DNA of 64,000 nucleotides, from NCBI GenBank assembly GCA_027604005.1, contig JADGJT010000078.1, positions 1 through 64,000 of the forward strand, in the 5' to 3' direction. Shown here one piece after another: positions 35,606 to 45,977 of this stretch. This DNA comes from Dinochytrium kinnereticum (lineage: Eukaryota > Chytridiomycota > Chytridiomycetes > Chytridiales > Chytridiaceae). Each line of letters opens with the position of its first letter. Position 1 is the stretch's first letter. The notes under the pieces are model-generated. The model was not told the DNA's origin, searched no databases, and worked only from the letters and a program-made list of their open reading frames with translations. Both the position numbers and the translations under genes were made by a program.

Positions 35606-36064
35606 TGGTTACATTTATTCCGTCACCCAACGATTCTGGATGACTTTGATGACCCTGATCTGTGCTCACATGCCTCCTGGATTGTCAAGTTGCTGTTCCA
35701 TCTTCGCTTTGCGGTTGTCTCTGTTGTCTCTGTTTCACATCGAGCGAGGCAAGATTCTATGGTGATACTCAGAAATTGCAGAAATATGTACAACCAATTT
35801 TACATTTTTTTTTTTGTTGCTGCAGTGCTGAGGATAATATTATTATCATGATCTTGCAAAAAACAAAACAAAAAAAAAAAAAAAGCAAACAACGAAGTGC
35901 GGCAGCAGAGATTGAATTGGATAAAAGCATCCATCTAGTAAAACACAAAGAGGTTCAAAACGGCATTATGAGGGGATATGAGGGGAAAGTAGTGCAGGAC
36001 ATTGGATTGATGCATTAGTGTGAGAAGGAGAGAAAAAAGAGCGGGTTTAAAGAAAAAGAGAAAC
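35606..36064. other. intergenic between lipases B and C
   Basis: 459 bp with an A-run near 35867-35884. No gene seen; contains the promoter of copy B. Confidence 0.45.
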
Positions 36065-37123
36065 TCAGGGCTTGTTGTAGAGAACCTCAAACGGAAGGTA
36101 CCCAACATTGACAGGCTTCAACGGGTTCACCGTCGCGCACGCAGTATCAACGTTGTGATCAAAGTAAGAGTTATGCGAGTCAATCACCCACTGCGTGACA
36201 GCAAACTTGTTGTTGCAGCTGGGCGACTCGTCAAACGACTGATTCAGGTCCTCACAAGAGTAAGCCCGCTTACTCTCAACGTCAATCCAGATCTCCCTTC
36301 CAGCGTGTCTGAATCCAAAGTTCGTGGGGGGAACACGAGTGACCGTGTCATAGGAGTGAGTGACTCTTCGAACGTTAGATAACCCTAGCTTGGAGTCGAT
36401 CAACCTTGCAAACTCATAGTTCCCAATCCTCGGTGACCCAAACGTCGTCAAGGAGACTTTTGATCCGGCGATCCTTCCCGACAAAACCAGCTCAGCTACC
36501 GCAATTGTGGAGATTGGGCATCCATAAGAGTGTCCTAAGGCGTGAAGCGAGAAGCTTGGATAAAGCTTCACCAGGTCGGACACCTTTTTCAAAATCTCTG
36601 ATCGGATGCCTACAGCGTGGTAGGCCGATTGGAAGCCTTGATGAACCCAGGCGTTTGGATCGGGAGAGGTGAATTTGAGTTGTGACCGGGGGAAGTTGAA
36701 GGAGCTGAACCAGTTGGATGGGAGGACGGCTCCTTGGAAGGAGAGGTAGATTGTCTTCCTGGACACGTCGACCGCAACGTAGCCTTGTGTGGCATTGTTT
36801 GCGGAGACGATGGGTTGGTAACATGTGAGGGAGGCCGCAGGACCTTTGCAAACGTTGCAGTTGAAGGCTTTGGAGTTTTCGATCTCGTTGACTTACATGC
36901 ATGGTCAGAGGCGATGCAAGCTTTACGACGGGAATAACTCACCACAGTAGGAGAGGAGGGACAGCTGGGTCAAATCCCTCAGTTCATTCAGCTCAGCGTT
37001 GGTGATCGGTTTTGGGCCATTGACGTTAGGAGTTGAAGCACCTGGCACTGGTGAAGCGATCACCCCAGCCGCAGCTGTGAGGATGAGGACGAGTGAGGAG
37101 AGCGTTGAGAATGAGCCGACCAT
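36065..37123 (-). CDS. secreted class 3 lipase, copy C
   Basis: Two exons (36943-37123, 36065-36891, minus) give 335 residues. The ATG at 37123 begins a good signal peptide (MVGSFSTLSSLVLILTAAAG); a longer open frame would start at a TTG and is not used. The intron sits in the same place as in the other copies but uses an AAG acceptor. Blocks: 'RKTIYLSFQGAV', 'HALGHSYGCPISTIAVAE', 'TFGSPRIGNYEFARLID', 'VTHSYDTVTRVPP', 'DSHNSYFDHN'. Secreted lipase/esterase. Confidence 0.9.
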
Positions 37124-37535
37124 GACGCCGTTGTGGGATGAGGTCAAGAGGTGAAGGAGGAAAGGAAGGAAGGTGAGGGCTTGAAGTTATCACACTGGGT
37201 TGGTGGGTGGAGTGCTCATGGAAGGCAAGTCAAAAACAGTTTTTGGGGTGATTTGAAGTCCGATCGGTGCGCAGCCACGCAGTGTGTGACATCTGTATGA
37301 CGGTGATGATTTTTCATTTCAGCAGATTTTTCTTTTCCAATTCATGACAAGTTCGCCAAACCACTCGCTGCTGCTGGCTGCATTTGGCGATGTTTTACCA
37401 TCAAATGTGCGATAAATATTAGTACCATTCTGTCAATAAATCAGCTTACAATACATATATCTCTATAAGTAAATAATAGTAATCCTTTATTTATTGGTGG
37501 ATTGGTCATATTCAACGCTCATGCACCCAACGATA
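37124..37535. other. intergenic between lipases C and D
   Basis: 412 bp, promoter of copy C and 3' flank of copy D. No gene seen. Confidence 0.45.
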
Positions 37536-38617
37536 TCACGTCCTGTTCTTCAAAATCTCAAAAGGCAGATACCGCACCACAAACGGCACTAACGGGTCCT
37601 CAACCCTGCAAGCCGAGTCCTGCAACCGATCAAAGAAAGACTGGTGTGCCGCGATCGTCAAATCCGCCACCCCAAATCGGTTATTGCAGCTTGGGCTCTC
37701 ATCCAACCCCTTGTCAATATCCATGCAGCTCAACATCTGCTGTCCGTCCACATCCACATACATCTCGGTTCCGGCGTGTCGGTACCCGGTGGGTGTGGGG
37801 GGGACACGAGAGATTCGGTCCGTGGAATGTGTGACCCTTCGAACGCTGGCGAGGCCAAAGGTTGTGTCGATCATACGGGCGAATTCAAAGTTGCCGATGC
37901 GGGGGGCGCCAAAGGTTGTTAAAGAGACTTTGTTGGCTGGAATGCGTTTGGATAGGACGAGGTCTGCCACCGCCAGAGTTGAGATTGCGCAGCCGTAGGA
38001 GTGGCCCAGCGCGTGGAGGGAGAAGTCGGGGAACTGTTGAATCAAGGCTGTGACTTTCTCTCGAATCTGTGGTTGGACATTGTTGGATTCGTAGGCGTCT
38101 TGGAATCCTTGGTGAACCGCGGCGTTGGGGTCAGCCCCTGCCATGTTGAGATTTGTGCGAGGGAAGTTGGTGGAGCTGATCCAGTTGGCGGTCACGACTG
38201 CTCCTTGAAATGAGAGGTAAATTGTTTTCTTTGGAATATCGACGGCGACGTATCCTTGCGTTGCGTTCTGATCGCTTGATAAGATGGGCTGGTATTGAGT
38301 GAAGTTTGATGCTGGACCATTGCAGATGTTGCATTTGAAGGACCCGGCGTCTAGGAGTTCCGTTCCTGATCATTAACAGAGAGGTTTAGAAAAATAGAAT
38401 AAAGATGGAGAGTAAGGAAAGCTTTTTAAAGATATGACTCACCGCAGTAAGAAAGGTGAGAGAGCTGCGTAAGTTCTCTAAGCTCCTTCAACTCTTGATC
38501 GGACACCTTTGTCAGTCCAGGAGTTCCAATAGGATTCGGCGTGGAGCCTCCTGGGACGGCTGCTACAAGATCAACAAAGAAGGCGAGATATGTGACTAGA
38601 GCGGTGATGGCAAGCAT
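37536..38617 (-). CDS. secreted class 3 lipase, copy D
   Basis: Two exons (38443-38617, 37536-38365, minus) give 334 residues. Signal peptide MLAITALVTYLAFFVDLVAA. Same phase-1 intron after 'LSHLSYCG'. Blocks: 'KKTIYLSFQGAV', 'HALGHSYGCAISTLAVAD', 'TFGAPRIGNFEFARMID', 'VTHSTDRISRVPP', and the C-terminal His in 'IAAHQSFFDR'. It is the copy most like the neighbouring lipase pseudogene (shared 'HQG.QDAYES'). A minus-strand TATA-like 'gtataaaatg' lies about 40 nt before the ATG. Confidence 0.9.
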
Positions 38618-39290
38618 TGTTTTTTACCTTTTGCTTAACAGTACCTGTCCCCATTTTATACGTCTTCAACCTGCCTTCGAGCAGACTGACAAGTGGCTGC
38701 AACCTTGTCAAGGTCATACAACATTTTTTTGGTTTCACGTTCTTGAAACTTGAGTTTCGAGATGAAGGAAAACATGTGGTTAATCAAAGAAACTTGGAAA
38801 CCGATGTCGACTTTGAAAGGAGCCAATTCCATGCTCGGCCGCTCTTTTCATTTTTCTCCTATTGGCCAGGGTTTGAAATTAAACAACCATGGAAGGACGC
38901 TCTTAACGGTGTATGCCTGATGGAAATATTTGATCTTGTCTTAAAGTCTAGAGGAATAAGACATCATCATCTTTGGCAACCCTTCCTGAACGTTCTGAAG
39001 TTATTCCACAGCGCAACTAGTTTGAAAATGAAAGATATTGACAAAAAGTAGGCTGCAACCAGTAGCTAACCCTCGTCCACTCGTCATCGTCTGAACAGAT
39101 TCATTCTTACCACGAGGAACACGATGAATCTGACATCGAGCCAACCTTCGGTGGCACTGTGAGTGTATATGCGACTTTTATGATTTTAGGGTCTGGAGCA
39201 GTGGTTGGATCTGATGTTGAAGACTTGAAAAAGAAAACAGAATATATACAGCGAGCAAGTGTTCCTGGTCAGGGGCGCTCACCCAGTAAT
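38618..39290. other. region between lipase D and the Copia LTR
   Basis: 673 bp. A plus-strand open frame (38617-39051) has no ATG-based start of note and no recognisable content. Just beyond the LTR end, in the element's direction, is 'TTACTGGGTGAGCGCCCC', weakly like a tRNA-iMet primer-binding site. The missing 3' half of the lipase pseudogene is not found here. Confidence 0.35.
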
Positions 39291-39622
39291 GTCGTTGAAG
39301 TTATTGTTGAGGGCTTCCGTTGCTGAGAGTGTCATTTATTATCTATTGGAAGCTTATAACTTCTTTAACTTGAACCCTCTGCTTTTATAGCAGAGGTTGA
39401 CGCCCTAACCTTCCTTCTTATCCATCAAGAACTCTTCTGCTGTGACTTGACCCAGCATTTTATCGTTTCCCTTTCGGTACACTGTGCCTTATCTTTTCTT
39501 TTTACTCTTCCACTTCTTAGACTTTCTATCAAGGTCATCAACGCGTCTCTTTGTCGCGGTGGACGCGCCAAACACGTGGGAATAAGTCTAAGCAAGGTAT
39601 TCCCACTCCTTGGACTTCAACA
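39291..39622 (-). repeat. Copia 3' LTR
   Basis: About 332 bp starting TGTTGAAGTCC (minus strand) and ending near 'ACTTCAACGACA', an imperfect inverted repeat of the start. Inside are a TATA box ('CTATAAAAGC', near 39380-39395) and a downstream AATAAA. The first ~65 bp match the stub at 40285-40344. The exact outer end is uncertain by a few bases. Confidence 0.75.
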
Positions 39623-40284
39623 CACCAAGACAAACCAAAACAGGTGCAAATAATAAATCTCGTGATGTCTAAACAAAACCAACAATCAACCGAATAAAGA
39701 AGTTTTATAATGTTTAATCTATGAGGTCTTCTGGTTGCGCGCACGGCCTTTCACAGTCTTTCTGCTGTCAATCCATATAGGTGTCATAGGTACTCTAGTC
39801 GTACTCTATCCAGTGCTTTTGTTAACATGTTGGCTAGATTGTCAATGGTTGGGACTCTACTGAACACAACGACTCACTCGGATAGCTTCTCCCGGACGAA
39901 ATGATGCTTTATGTCAATGTGCTTGGTTCTCTGGTGGGGTGGTCTTATGTGATGTACCATGCCTAACCACTTTGCTTTAAGCATTATAGTGTTTGCTTCA
40001 TCTTGCACGACTCGTGCTCTTTCCATCGGAATGTGAAACCAAGTGGTTGCCGGATATAGACCACCTCTTCTTCTTTCAGGACAGAGTTGAGGTAAGCTGA
40101 TTTAACATCCCTGGCTAAGGTTGTCCAGGTATACTGGTTCACCTTTGTCAGGATATAACAGACAGTTGTGGCGTTGGCAACTGGTGAGAGCATTTCATCA
40201 AAATCCGCACCTCGGATGAGTCGTGCCTTGAATACTGTGGGATTCCCATCCACTTCACGTTTCAGCTTGAGAAAGACGCGTTAA

Positions 40285-40344
40285 ACAGGTGGGAATAAGT
40301 CTAAGGTAGGTACTTCCAGTTTTCCCACACCTTTGACTTCAACA
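40285..40344 (-). repeat. truncated Copia 5' LTR stub
   Basis: About 60 bp beginning TGTTGAAGTC, near-identical in long stretches ('GACTTATTCCCAC') to the start of the complete LTR. The remainder of this LTR is lost in the internal deletion. Confidence 0.75.
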
Positions 40345-40800
40345 AAGATTTGTTCTCGGACTTTGGCGGATTCATAAGCGTCTTGAAGACCTTGGTGGAC
40401 TGCCACGTCGGGGCCGGCTCCATCGATTTTAAGGCTTGTACGGGGAATGTTGGCAGCGCTAATACAGTTCTCGATTTCTATGGCACCTTGGAAGGGTGGA
40501 TAAATTGCTTCTTGGGTATGTCGACTGCCACGCAGCCCTGCATTTTGTTGGCGTTGCTTGAGAGAATGGGTTGGCAGCAAGTGGAGTCTTTTGCGGGAGC
40601 CCTGCAAATGTTGCAGCCGAACCTTCCGGTTGGCAATATCCCAGTGCCTGAAGAAAGATGGGAGGTCAAAACCATAATTCTATGGACGTATGAAACTTGC
40701 CGCAGTATGAAAGGAGAGCGAGCTCTATCAGGGGCCCTCAATTGTTGGACCTCTGCAGGTCTTGGTTATCTCTCAGGTCTTGTCGATGGTCTTCATTCCC
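40345..40800 (-). pseudogene. class 3 lipase pseudogene (copy E), interrupted by Copia
   Basis: On the minus strand: a decayed first exon ending in 'LALLSYCG'-like sequence before a donor-like site near 40700, an intron, then second-exon sequence 'GRFGCNICRAPA', 'CCQPILSSNANK', 'VAVDIPKKQFI', a frameshift, and 'ISAANIPRTSLKIDGAG', 'DVAVHQGLQDAYESAKVREQ'. The homology to copy D stops exactly where the LTR begins (40344). The nucleophile elbow and everything after it are missing. Exon 1 also carries stop codons. It is non-functional. Confidence 0.85.
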
Positions 40801-41087
40801 TGACCACTTTCATTCTGATTATTGCCAGGCAAAAGGGCTGCCGCCAAAGATGGCGCAGATGCAGGGCACAAGCACCTGCGCCATGCCACAATATCTGCGC
40901 CAGAATGAATGCACCAATGAGATTGCCCTGCCAGATGCCGTCCCCGTTGCACACGCTACACAAGAGAAAACCTGCTTCTTATAGACTGGGTATCGCTGGA
41001 GTCCGTCATTCCATCCGCCTTCCAGCCTCCCTCCCTCCCGACATCCATCCATCCAGTTCCAGGCCAAATAGACACATAGAAGGAGAA

Positions 41088-42697
41088 ATGCTCTGCTCCT
41101 CTGCACTGCTGCTGCTGCTGGTGCTGGTCTCGACCTCTGAGGCATCATTCCTTAACCCGTTCTCAAGGACTTCTGGGTCTGGAAGGCTCTTGAGGCATCA
41201 GAACCCGAAGCTGACGGATGCGCAGAAGAATGTTGTTGAAAACTGCCCTTGGAGGTGGCAGGTCAAGAGTGGAGATTCTTGTGGATCTATTGCCACTGCA
41301 CTTGGCACTGTGAGTACTCTGACTCTGGCTTACGGACTGTTGATCTATGGCTTGTGCTTCGACGGAAGCCGATTACAGAGAGGGGATTTGTTTCTAACAC
41401 TTACCTCATCCTCTATCCCTAGAACACCACCTTCATCATGAAAAACAACCCGGGCATGGATTGCACACGGTTGGTGAAGGACGATATCATCTGCCTGTCC
41501 AAGACTATCGATTCACCCATCTCCAACGCTTTCACGAACATTAACACCGAAAAGCAATTTGGCGCATCGGATAATGCAACCTTTACCTGCACCCAGAACT
41601 ACACCACCGTCGCTGGGGACACCTGCGTGGGTCTCAGGACCCGCTTCAGCATTTCCATCGTGTACTTGGCCAAGATTAACCCCACCTTGGAGTGTTTCAA
41701 AGGCAACCTCCCCACTGGAACTAACATCTGCATTAAGTCGACCTTGAACTCGGAAGATTACAAGGATCCCGTCGTTCCTCGTGGCAGTGTCGCTGTTCCC
41801 ATCGCGGATTGCACAAAGACCGTCACCGTCAGGCTTAACTCATCATGCGACGACATTGCCGCCAGCAACAACATCCGTCCCCAGGTCCTCTTCTCTCTCA
41901 ACACGAACCTCACTTGCACCCAGCTCACTGACAACATTGGGTCATCCGTCTGTGTTGCCAGCTCTGGAAGGTTCCTCACCACATCCATCCTTGTTCCTAC
42001 TCAAGCCCCCACCATTAGCTCCTCCACTGCTACGACCACCACGTCCGCGGCCCCAATCACTGAGCCCAATGAACCTGCTCCCCCAGTGACTGAAGCTCCT
42101 TCTCCTCCTCCTCCGGAGCCAACCGTTGAGCCTCCTCCGCCCGCAGAACCCGCACCACCTGTCGCCCCGCCTGTGGATGGTGGCGAGAGAGACGTTTGTC
42201 TTTCAATGACGAACTCGCACCGCATGAGGATCTATGGGAACGATGCTGGGAGGCTTGTTGGGTGGGATGGTAATCTGGAGGCTCAGGCGTGGGACATTGC
42301 TAGAAGTCTTGCGTTGAACGGTTGCGGGCTTGATCACGGTGGTAGGCAGGGTGAGAACTTGTTTTCAAGCCGTGGAAGTGGTAGCTCAGGAGATGGTTGG
42401 TGCCTCCGAGCTAACAGGGATTGGATTAACGAGGGATATTGGAATGGGAATGCAAACCACGCCTCGCAGTTGTCTTGGTCAAGTGTGCAGAATATTGGCT
42501 GCGCTAGGTACTACGAGTCTTCTTATGACTGTCAAGTGGTTGTCTGTAAGTTTTTTTGCTATTTTCCCTTTCCTATTTCTTCCCTTTTTTTTTACATCCT
42601 CTAATGCTTTCTTCTTTTCTCAGGTCGTTATGACCCTATCGGGAACATGTTTGGTAACGGTCAATTCTCTCCCGAATTCCCTGAGAATACCGTTTGA
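41088..42697 (+). CDS. secreted LysM(x3)-CAP protein, copy A
   Basis: Three exons (41088-41309, 41423-42545, 42624-42697) give 472 residues. Signal peptide MLCSSALLLLLVLVSTSEA. Three Cys-flanked LysM-like modules: 'WRWQVKSGDSCGSIATALGT', 'TTVAGDTCVGLRTRFSIS' and 'VTVRLNSSCDDIAASNNI'. LysM binds chitin or related N-acetylglucosamine polymers. A Thr/Pro-rich linker leads to a CAP (SCP/PR-1) domain with 'GRQGENLFS', 'HASQLSWSSVQNIGCA' and 'CRYDPIGN'. CAP proteins bind sterols or lipids and are common in secretomes. The last intron splits a Cys codon. Probably a wall-associated or secreted chitin-binding protein. Domain calls are from motifs; the function of the fusion is unknown. Confidence 0.87.
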
Positions 42698-43727
42698 TAG
42701 AACAGAAAGTTGTTATTGATGTCATTCCACGGTTGCTCACTTATTTTATAATTCTTTTACCCTTTTCCGTTTCTCATAAAGCCGATTTCTCCGGTACCTT
42801 TCCTGTTGTTACGATTTTCAGTTTGCTCGCTTCCTTTTTGATCCTTTGTGTTGGAAAGTCGTGGTTTTTTTTTGTGTGTGTTTTGCTTTTTGGCCTTTGT
42901 TTCATTGAGGACGACGTGGAAGGCCACTTTTTTGAGATGTTTTGAAATGCTGTCCCTCACCGTTCCCACTTCTCCAATGTAAAGCTTACAGTAATTTTGG
43001 GCATCCTTTTTGCGTATTTGTTTTTTTTTATATTATGCCTTCGTCCTGATGGGCTAGCTCGTTTGCTTTCCTTTTTTCCTAGGTCTCCGCCACTTCCATG
43101 ATAACTTTTTTTTGTCCTTGATGTTTTGTATTTCGATTGATCCTCTTTTTGCTTTGTTCACCTGGTTTGGATGTCTGTTCGTTCTCGGTTTCCTTCGCTG
43201 ATGCTTGTGCCATGGCGTTCCTTCTCTGGCTTTGACTTTGTTTTGGGGAATGATACCGTTCGGAGTCAGTCTGCAATTTCCTGGGTTTATTTAGGGCCAA
43301 TAACAATTTTGATGTTTAAGTGGATGAATGCATGGCCTCTTCATTTTCACACTTAGGGGTTGAGAGGGGCTTTCTTGGTGGGGTGTATAATGAGGCTTCG
43401 GGGTACTGAAGATTGGGTTGCTTAGGGGGTTTTCAGCCGACACGTGCGTTTGTGAGGATAAGCAGCAATGGAGTCTGAATGGAGGCATAGACGCCAGATG
43501 TCAGACGAGGTGGAACTCTCTTTCCTTGCCACTGGGATGTTAATAGATGCCACGCAAAGCCGATCCCTTCAAACGCAAACCCCTCTCTGATCGAGTTCAG
43601 CCTCCTTTTGATAGGGCTTTATAAACAGGCGCGCCTCTCAGTCCACAGTTCAGCAGTTCCTCAGCTTTTACACTCATTCAACTATAACCTCACCTGCTCA
43701 CTGGTATTGTTACTCGATAACGTCAAG
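42698..43727. other. intergenic with promoter of the small peptide gene
   Basis: 1.03 kb. T-rich first half; no gene recognised. It ends with the TATA box of the following small gene. Confidence 0.45.
43620..43625 (+). promoter_or_regulatory. TATA box of small secreted peptide gene
   Basis: 'ctttataaacag', 108 nt before the ATG at 43728, the same spacing as in the KAPV genes downstream. Confidence 0.6.
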
Positions 43728-43886
43728 ATGAACTTCTCCACCGTGATCGCTGCAGTTGCTGTCCTCGTTTTCGCCGCTTTTGCCACCGCTTCCCCCGCTC
43801 CGGCTGGCCCTCCTCCTGTCCCCACGCCTCAGTACGAGAAGCAAGTTCACGCGCAATTATCGCCTGGTCTGCGACGGTCCACTTAA
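43728..43886 (+). CDS. small secreted Pro-rich peptide
   Basis: 52 residues: signal peptide MNFSTVIAAVAVLVFAAF, then a Pro/Ala-rich stretch and a basic tail ending LRRST. No Cys and no homology I recognise. It has its own TATA box and lies between LysM-CAP copies A and B. It could be a real small secreted peptide, or the first exon of a decayed larger secreted gene, since no KAPV-type or CAP-type sequence follows. Confidence 0.5.
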   Translation: MNFSTVIAAVAVLVFAAFATASPAPAGPPPVPTPQYEKQVHAQLSPGLRRST

Positions 43887-44160
43887 AATAGCAGCATCTG
43901 GATTATTATTCATTGCACACTCTTTTGTTCAAAAAAAAGATGAATAAAGCAAGTTTTTTTTATCGTGGTTCAATGTTTTTGCTGGCCCTGAAGGGCTTGA
44001 ATCAGTCAGAGAGATTTTGACTCGTTGTTGTGGGCTTGTGGTCGGTCAAGGCATACAGGTGTGTGACGGATTCTTGTTGGGTTTGAGGGGACTCCGACAA
44101 CTTTGGAGAAACGAAACCCTACAAAAAACTGGGCACTTCCATAGAGTATAGAGGGATAGA

Positions 44161-45814
44161 ATGAAGATGTCCATGACGGCGACGGCCACGGCGTTGATCG
44201 CTGGGCTACTGATGACGGGTGCTAACGGGCTGGTCCTGAAGCATACCGATCCCAGGCTTAGCTTGCTCTCCGCAAAGGTGGTCAAAGAATGCCCGAGGCG
44301 ATACTTGATGAAGGAGAAAGACACATGCATTGGCATTGCTTTGACCACTGGAACGGTGAGCGAGATCTTTTTTCTGTCCTCTTTGGGCGGGCCTTTATTG
44401 ATTCTATGATGCGTTTTAGACACCGTCAGACCTTTTGAAGCTTAACAACGGCCTGAACTGTGATGCCCTTCCACCTCCAAATGAGATTATTTGCATCTCA
44501 AAGACGGACACAATCGATTCTAAGACTGGAGAGTGCCTAGCTAAGCACACGATTGAGGGGAAAGAGACATGTATAGACATCGCCAGAGAGGCTCAAATCT
44601 CCATGACCTACCTTTACAAGGTGAACGCCAACAACCTCAACTGCTTCAAACCCATGCCGCTCGGAACTCAGATTTGTGTTCGAAGTCTTCTGGATCCCAG
44701 CAAGTATCTGGATCCTGATGTTGTCCCGCCTCCGAGTATCCCGATTGTGGATTGCACAAAGACGGTGGTGGTGACGGCCAATACCACTTGTGGAAGCATC
44801 GCGGCCGCCAACCAGGTTGAGACAACCTACCTTTACTTGATCAACGACCGTCTTTCTTGCTCTTACTTGAACAGGAACGTCGGGTCGAAGATCTGCGTCG
44901 TGTCCCCAAGCGTTCCTTACCGGCCTCACAATGACACCAACAATCGCCCTCCAACCACTACTACTGTTGGAACCAGTTCTGACGCGATGTCAACTCCGGT
45001 ATCGCCAACCACTACTACCGACCCAGCACTCATCACGACTGAAGCTCCCGTCACAACCGAGCCGCCTGTCGTCACAGAAACACCTACCCCATCTGAGCCT
45101 GAACGACCCATCACTCCTCCAGGCCTTGAAGGCGAGCTCCTCTCCAGCCTCACATACCACAATGAGAAACGCGGGGAGTTTGGCATTGGGTCGTTGGAAT
45201 GGGATCAGGGACTTCATCTGGCAGCGCTTGACCGCGCTACCTATTTGTCTAGATATTGCTCGACGGATCATAGGAATGCCGATGGGTCTCAAAATAGGGG
45301 AGAGAATCTGTTTAGTTTGGGAGGTCCTGGGTCTTTTGGGTTTACGGGGAAATGGGAGGGGATTTTTAGGCATGCTGTTGATGATTGGATTTGTGAAGGG
45401 TTTGATGGAACTGTGGAGACGCATGCTGCTCAGGTTGAAATTTCTGCCTATACTTCTCTTTATGCTTTCCCTTATTGTTTCTTCTTGCGATTATTACTCT
45501 TTACCGTAAATTTACATACCTTTATCTGCACTTTGCTGTTTACCTTGCTGATGGATTTTGTATTAATTGTATATTTTCATAGGTTCTTTGGCGAGGTTCA
45601 AGGAGGGTAGGATGCGCGACCGCTTTTGACCCTGGAATGACGTGTCAGATTGTTGCTTGTAAGTGAATATCTTTCTTTCTTTCTTTCCTTCTTCATTTCT
45701 GTGAACTTACATCCACTTCCGTACCTCTTCTCAATAGGTCATTATGATCCTCCAGGAAATAATTTGGGGCAACCAGATTTCGCCCCTCACTATCCCTCTT
45801 ACTGCAAGAGCTAG
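44161..45814 (+). CDS. secreted LysM(x3)-CAP protein, copy B
   Basis: Four exons (44161-44355, 44420-45433, 45583-45658, 45738-45814) give 453 residues. Signal peptide MKMSMTATATALIAGLLMTG. LysM modules: 'RYLMKEKDTCIGIALTTGT', 'HTIEGKETCIDIAREAQIS' and 'VVVTANTTCGSIAAANQV'. A Thr-rich linker is followed by the CAP domain: 'LTYHNEKRGEFGIGSLEWDQ', 'NRGENLFSLGG', 'HAAQVLWRGSRRVGCA' and 'CHYDPPGNNLGQ'. It has one more intron than copy A (inside the CAP domain), shared with copy C. Expected to be secreted and bind chitin through LysM. Confidence 0.9.
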
Positions 45815-45977
45815 AGATTCACGCTGATTTGCTGTCAGTTACATTGTTATTTCTATCGACATATGATATGTTGACGTTAAAGCGAGTGTCTTTTTGTGTC
45901 CAAATAGAAAGCTTGTTCTGTAGTTTTGTAACACTTCTCCCACCGTCTTGGCTTAACGCAACCTACCAGTTAACGGC

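Larger units (their letters stand above)
39291..40344 (-). mobile_element. Ty1/Copia LTR-retrotransposon remnant
   Basis: Read on the minus strand: a truncated LTR start (TGTTGAAGTC..., 40344 down to about 40285), then a reverse-transcriptase fragment (about 40267-39984) with 'DGNPTVFKARLIRG', 'DFDEMLSPVANATTV', 'ARDVKSAYLNSVL' and 'YIRQPLGF', as in Copia RVT_2. The RNase H C-terminus follows almost at once ('RTKHIDIKHHFVREKLSE', a stop, 'VPTIDNLANMLTKALD'; about 39970-39790), then a full-length LTR. Gag, protease, integrase and most of RT and RNase H are deleted. It is dead, and sits in a lipase gene. Confidence 0.85.

Noticed and set aside
38617..39051. 144-residue plus-strand open frame between lipase D and the LTR
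   Set aside because: No credible start or recognisable motif; it begins in the lipase D promoter. Could be part of a relic, but not supportable as a gene.
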